NCBI RefSeq assembly: GCF_029937855.1
Contig: NZ_JAPYPC010000012.1
Span: 28,054-92,053, forward strand
Source of the DNA: Christiangramia sp.
Lineage (GTDB): Bacteria > Bacteroidota > Bacteroidia > Flavobacteriales > Flavobacteriaceae
Direction: 5' to 3'
Length of the DNA: 64,000 nucleotides
Below are positions 63,606 to 64,000 of this stretch, piece by piece. Made by a program: the position numbers and the translations under genes. Under the pieces are notes generated by a model. That model did not search any database and was not told the DNA's origin. It saw only the letters and a list, made by a program, of their open reading frames with translations. The number at the start of each line of letters is the position of its first letter. Position 1 is the stretch's first letter.

Positions 63606-64000
63606 TTACTATGCCAGCATAAGTGGCGATTATATTAATTTTAAAATAAATATTGTTTTTAATTAATTTAACCAAAATAAAGGGGAAGTTTCTATTTTGT
63701 CTATTATTAATAGTTATAAAACGACATTATTTTTAATCTATATCTTTTTTTGTTTTCTATTCTGAAAATCCTTTCCCCAGCCTCATAACAGTGATAAAAA
63801 AATTACCTGACATAGGAAATTGCAGTTTTTTAGTATACCTCATCAGATGCTGGAACAAGTTACCAATGACATATTCCTGAAATTAGTAATCATAAATTTA
63901 AATACATAATTTTAAGAGCCTCCATTTTCCCGGCCTATCGGAAATTTATCGTAAAATTTGAAGTGTCAGCACCGTGAAATTTTAGGCTGTTTGAGCTAAA
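63606..64000. other. Right-end region without a recognised gene
   Basis: AT-rich sequence upstream of the AraC pair. A TTG about 20 bases before an AT-rich TATTTATT stretch (near 63650-63680, minus strand) may be its promoter. No open frame is convincing before the window ends. Confidence 0.45.

Noticed and set aside
1..64000. CRISPR arrays, rRNA genes, insertion sequences or prophage
   Set aside because: I saw no regularly spaced direct repeats, no rRNA sequence, and no transposase, integrase or phage structural genes on either strand.

Overview
The window reads as an ordinary chromosomal stretch of an AT-rich member of the Bacteroidota, most likely a marine Flavobacteriaceae of the Gramella/Christiangramia-Salegentibacter type (inference, not a database result). 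Supporting signs are flavobacterial housekeeping families (DUF349, DUF3810, OstA-like protein, BshB1, two-domain MazG, a SerB-SerA fusion), many TTG/GTG starts with weak ribosome binding sites, and promoters matching the Bacteroidota pattern TTG-N~20-TAnnTTTG. There are no rRNAs, CRISPR arrays, insertion sequences or phage genes; one tRNA (His) is present.

Layout. 1-8.3 kb: a lipoprotein with two PPIase domains, peptidase PepD, a DUF3810 membrane protein and two secreted amidohydrolase-like proteins with degenerate metal sites. 8.3-14.5 kb: an rRNA/tRNA methyltransferase, a Ste24-like protease, bifunctional (p)ppGpp synthetase/hydrolase, a Fur-family regulator and PurA. 14.5-16.2 kb: a pair of Tat-exported ferritin-like proteins. 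16.4-26.7 kb: OstA-like protein, class III aminotransferase, TPR protein, two tandem DUF368 proteins, AroE, DUF349 protein and a methyltransferase. 26.7-29.6 kb: MazG, tRNA-His, BshB1 and a Cys/Met PLP enzyme. 29.8-36.2 kb: alcohol dehydrogenase, PH-domain protein, HutI and HutG (histidine degradation), DUF1622 protein, trehalase and a GNAT. 36.2-44.3 kb: metallo-hydrolase lipoprotein, SucC, MFS exporter, LysA and an M14 peptidase. 44.8-47.4 kb: CHAD protein, 2H phosphoesterase and HlyIII. 47.8-52.4 kb: a cyanophycin module (isoaspartyl peptidase, cyanophycinase, cyanophycin synthetase). 52.4-55.2 kb: LytS/LytTR pair and a secreted protein. 55.6-61.1 kb: short-chain fatty acid transporter, SerB-SerA fusion and a universal stress protein. 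61.5-63.6 kb: two overlapping AraC-family regulators.

The second half differs from the first: gaps are longer and hold non-coding structure. Five copies of a discrete ~160-230 bp intergenic repeat (about 37.1, 44.35, 45.8, 56.9 and 61.3 kb), all in one orientation, keep a 5' stem-loop with one compensatory base-pair change. A second two-copy repeat lies at 54.4 and 61.1 kb, a 92-bp nested palindrome at 59.9 kb, and a decayed copy of the 2H phosphoesterase gene at 47.5 kb. The most striking single site is a run of eight G at the first codons of the upstream AraC regulator (63576-63583, minus strand). It puts the ATG out of frame with an otherwise intact ~356-codon gene, which suggests a phase-variable ON/OFF switch, a recent mutation, or a homopolymer sequencing error.
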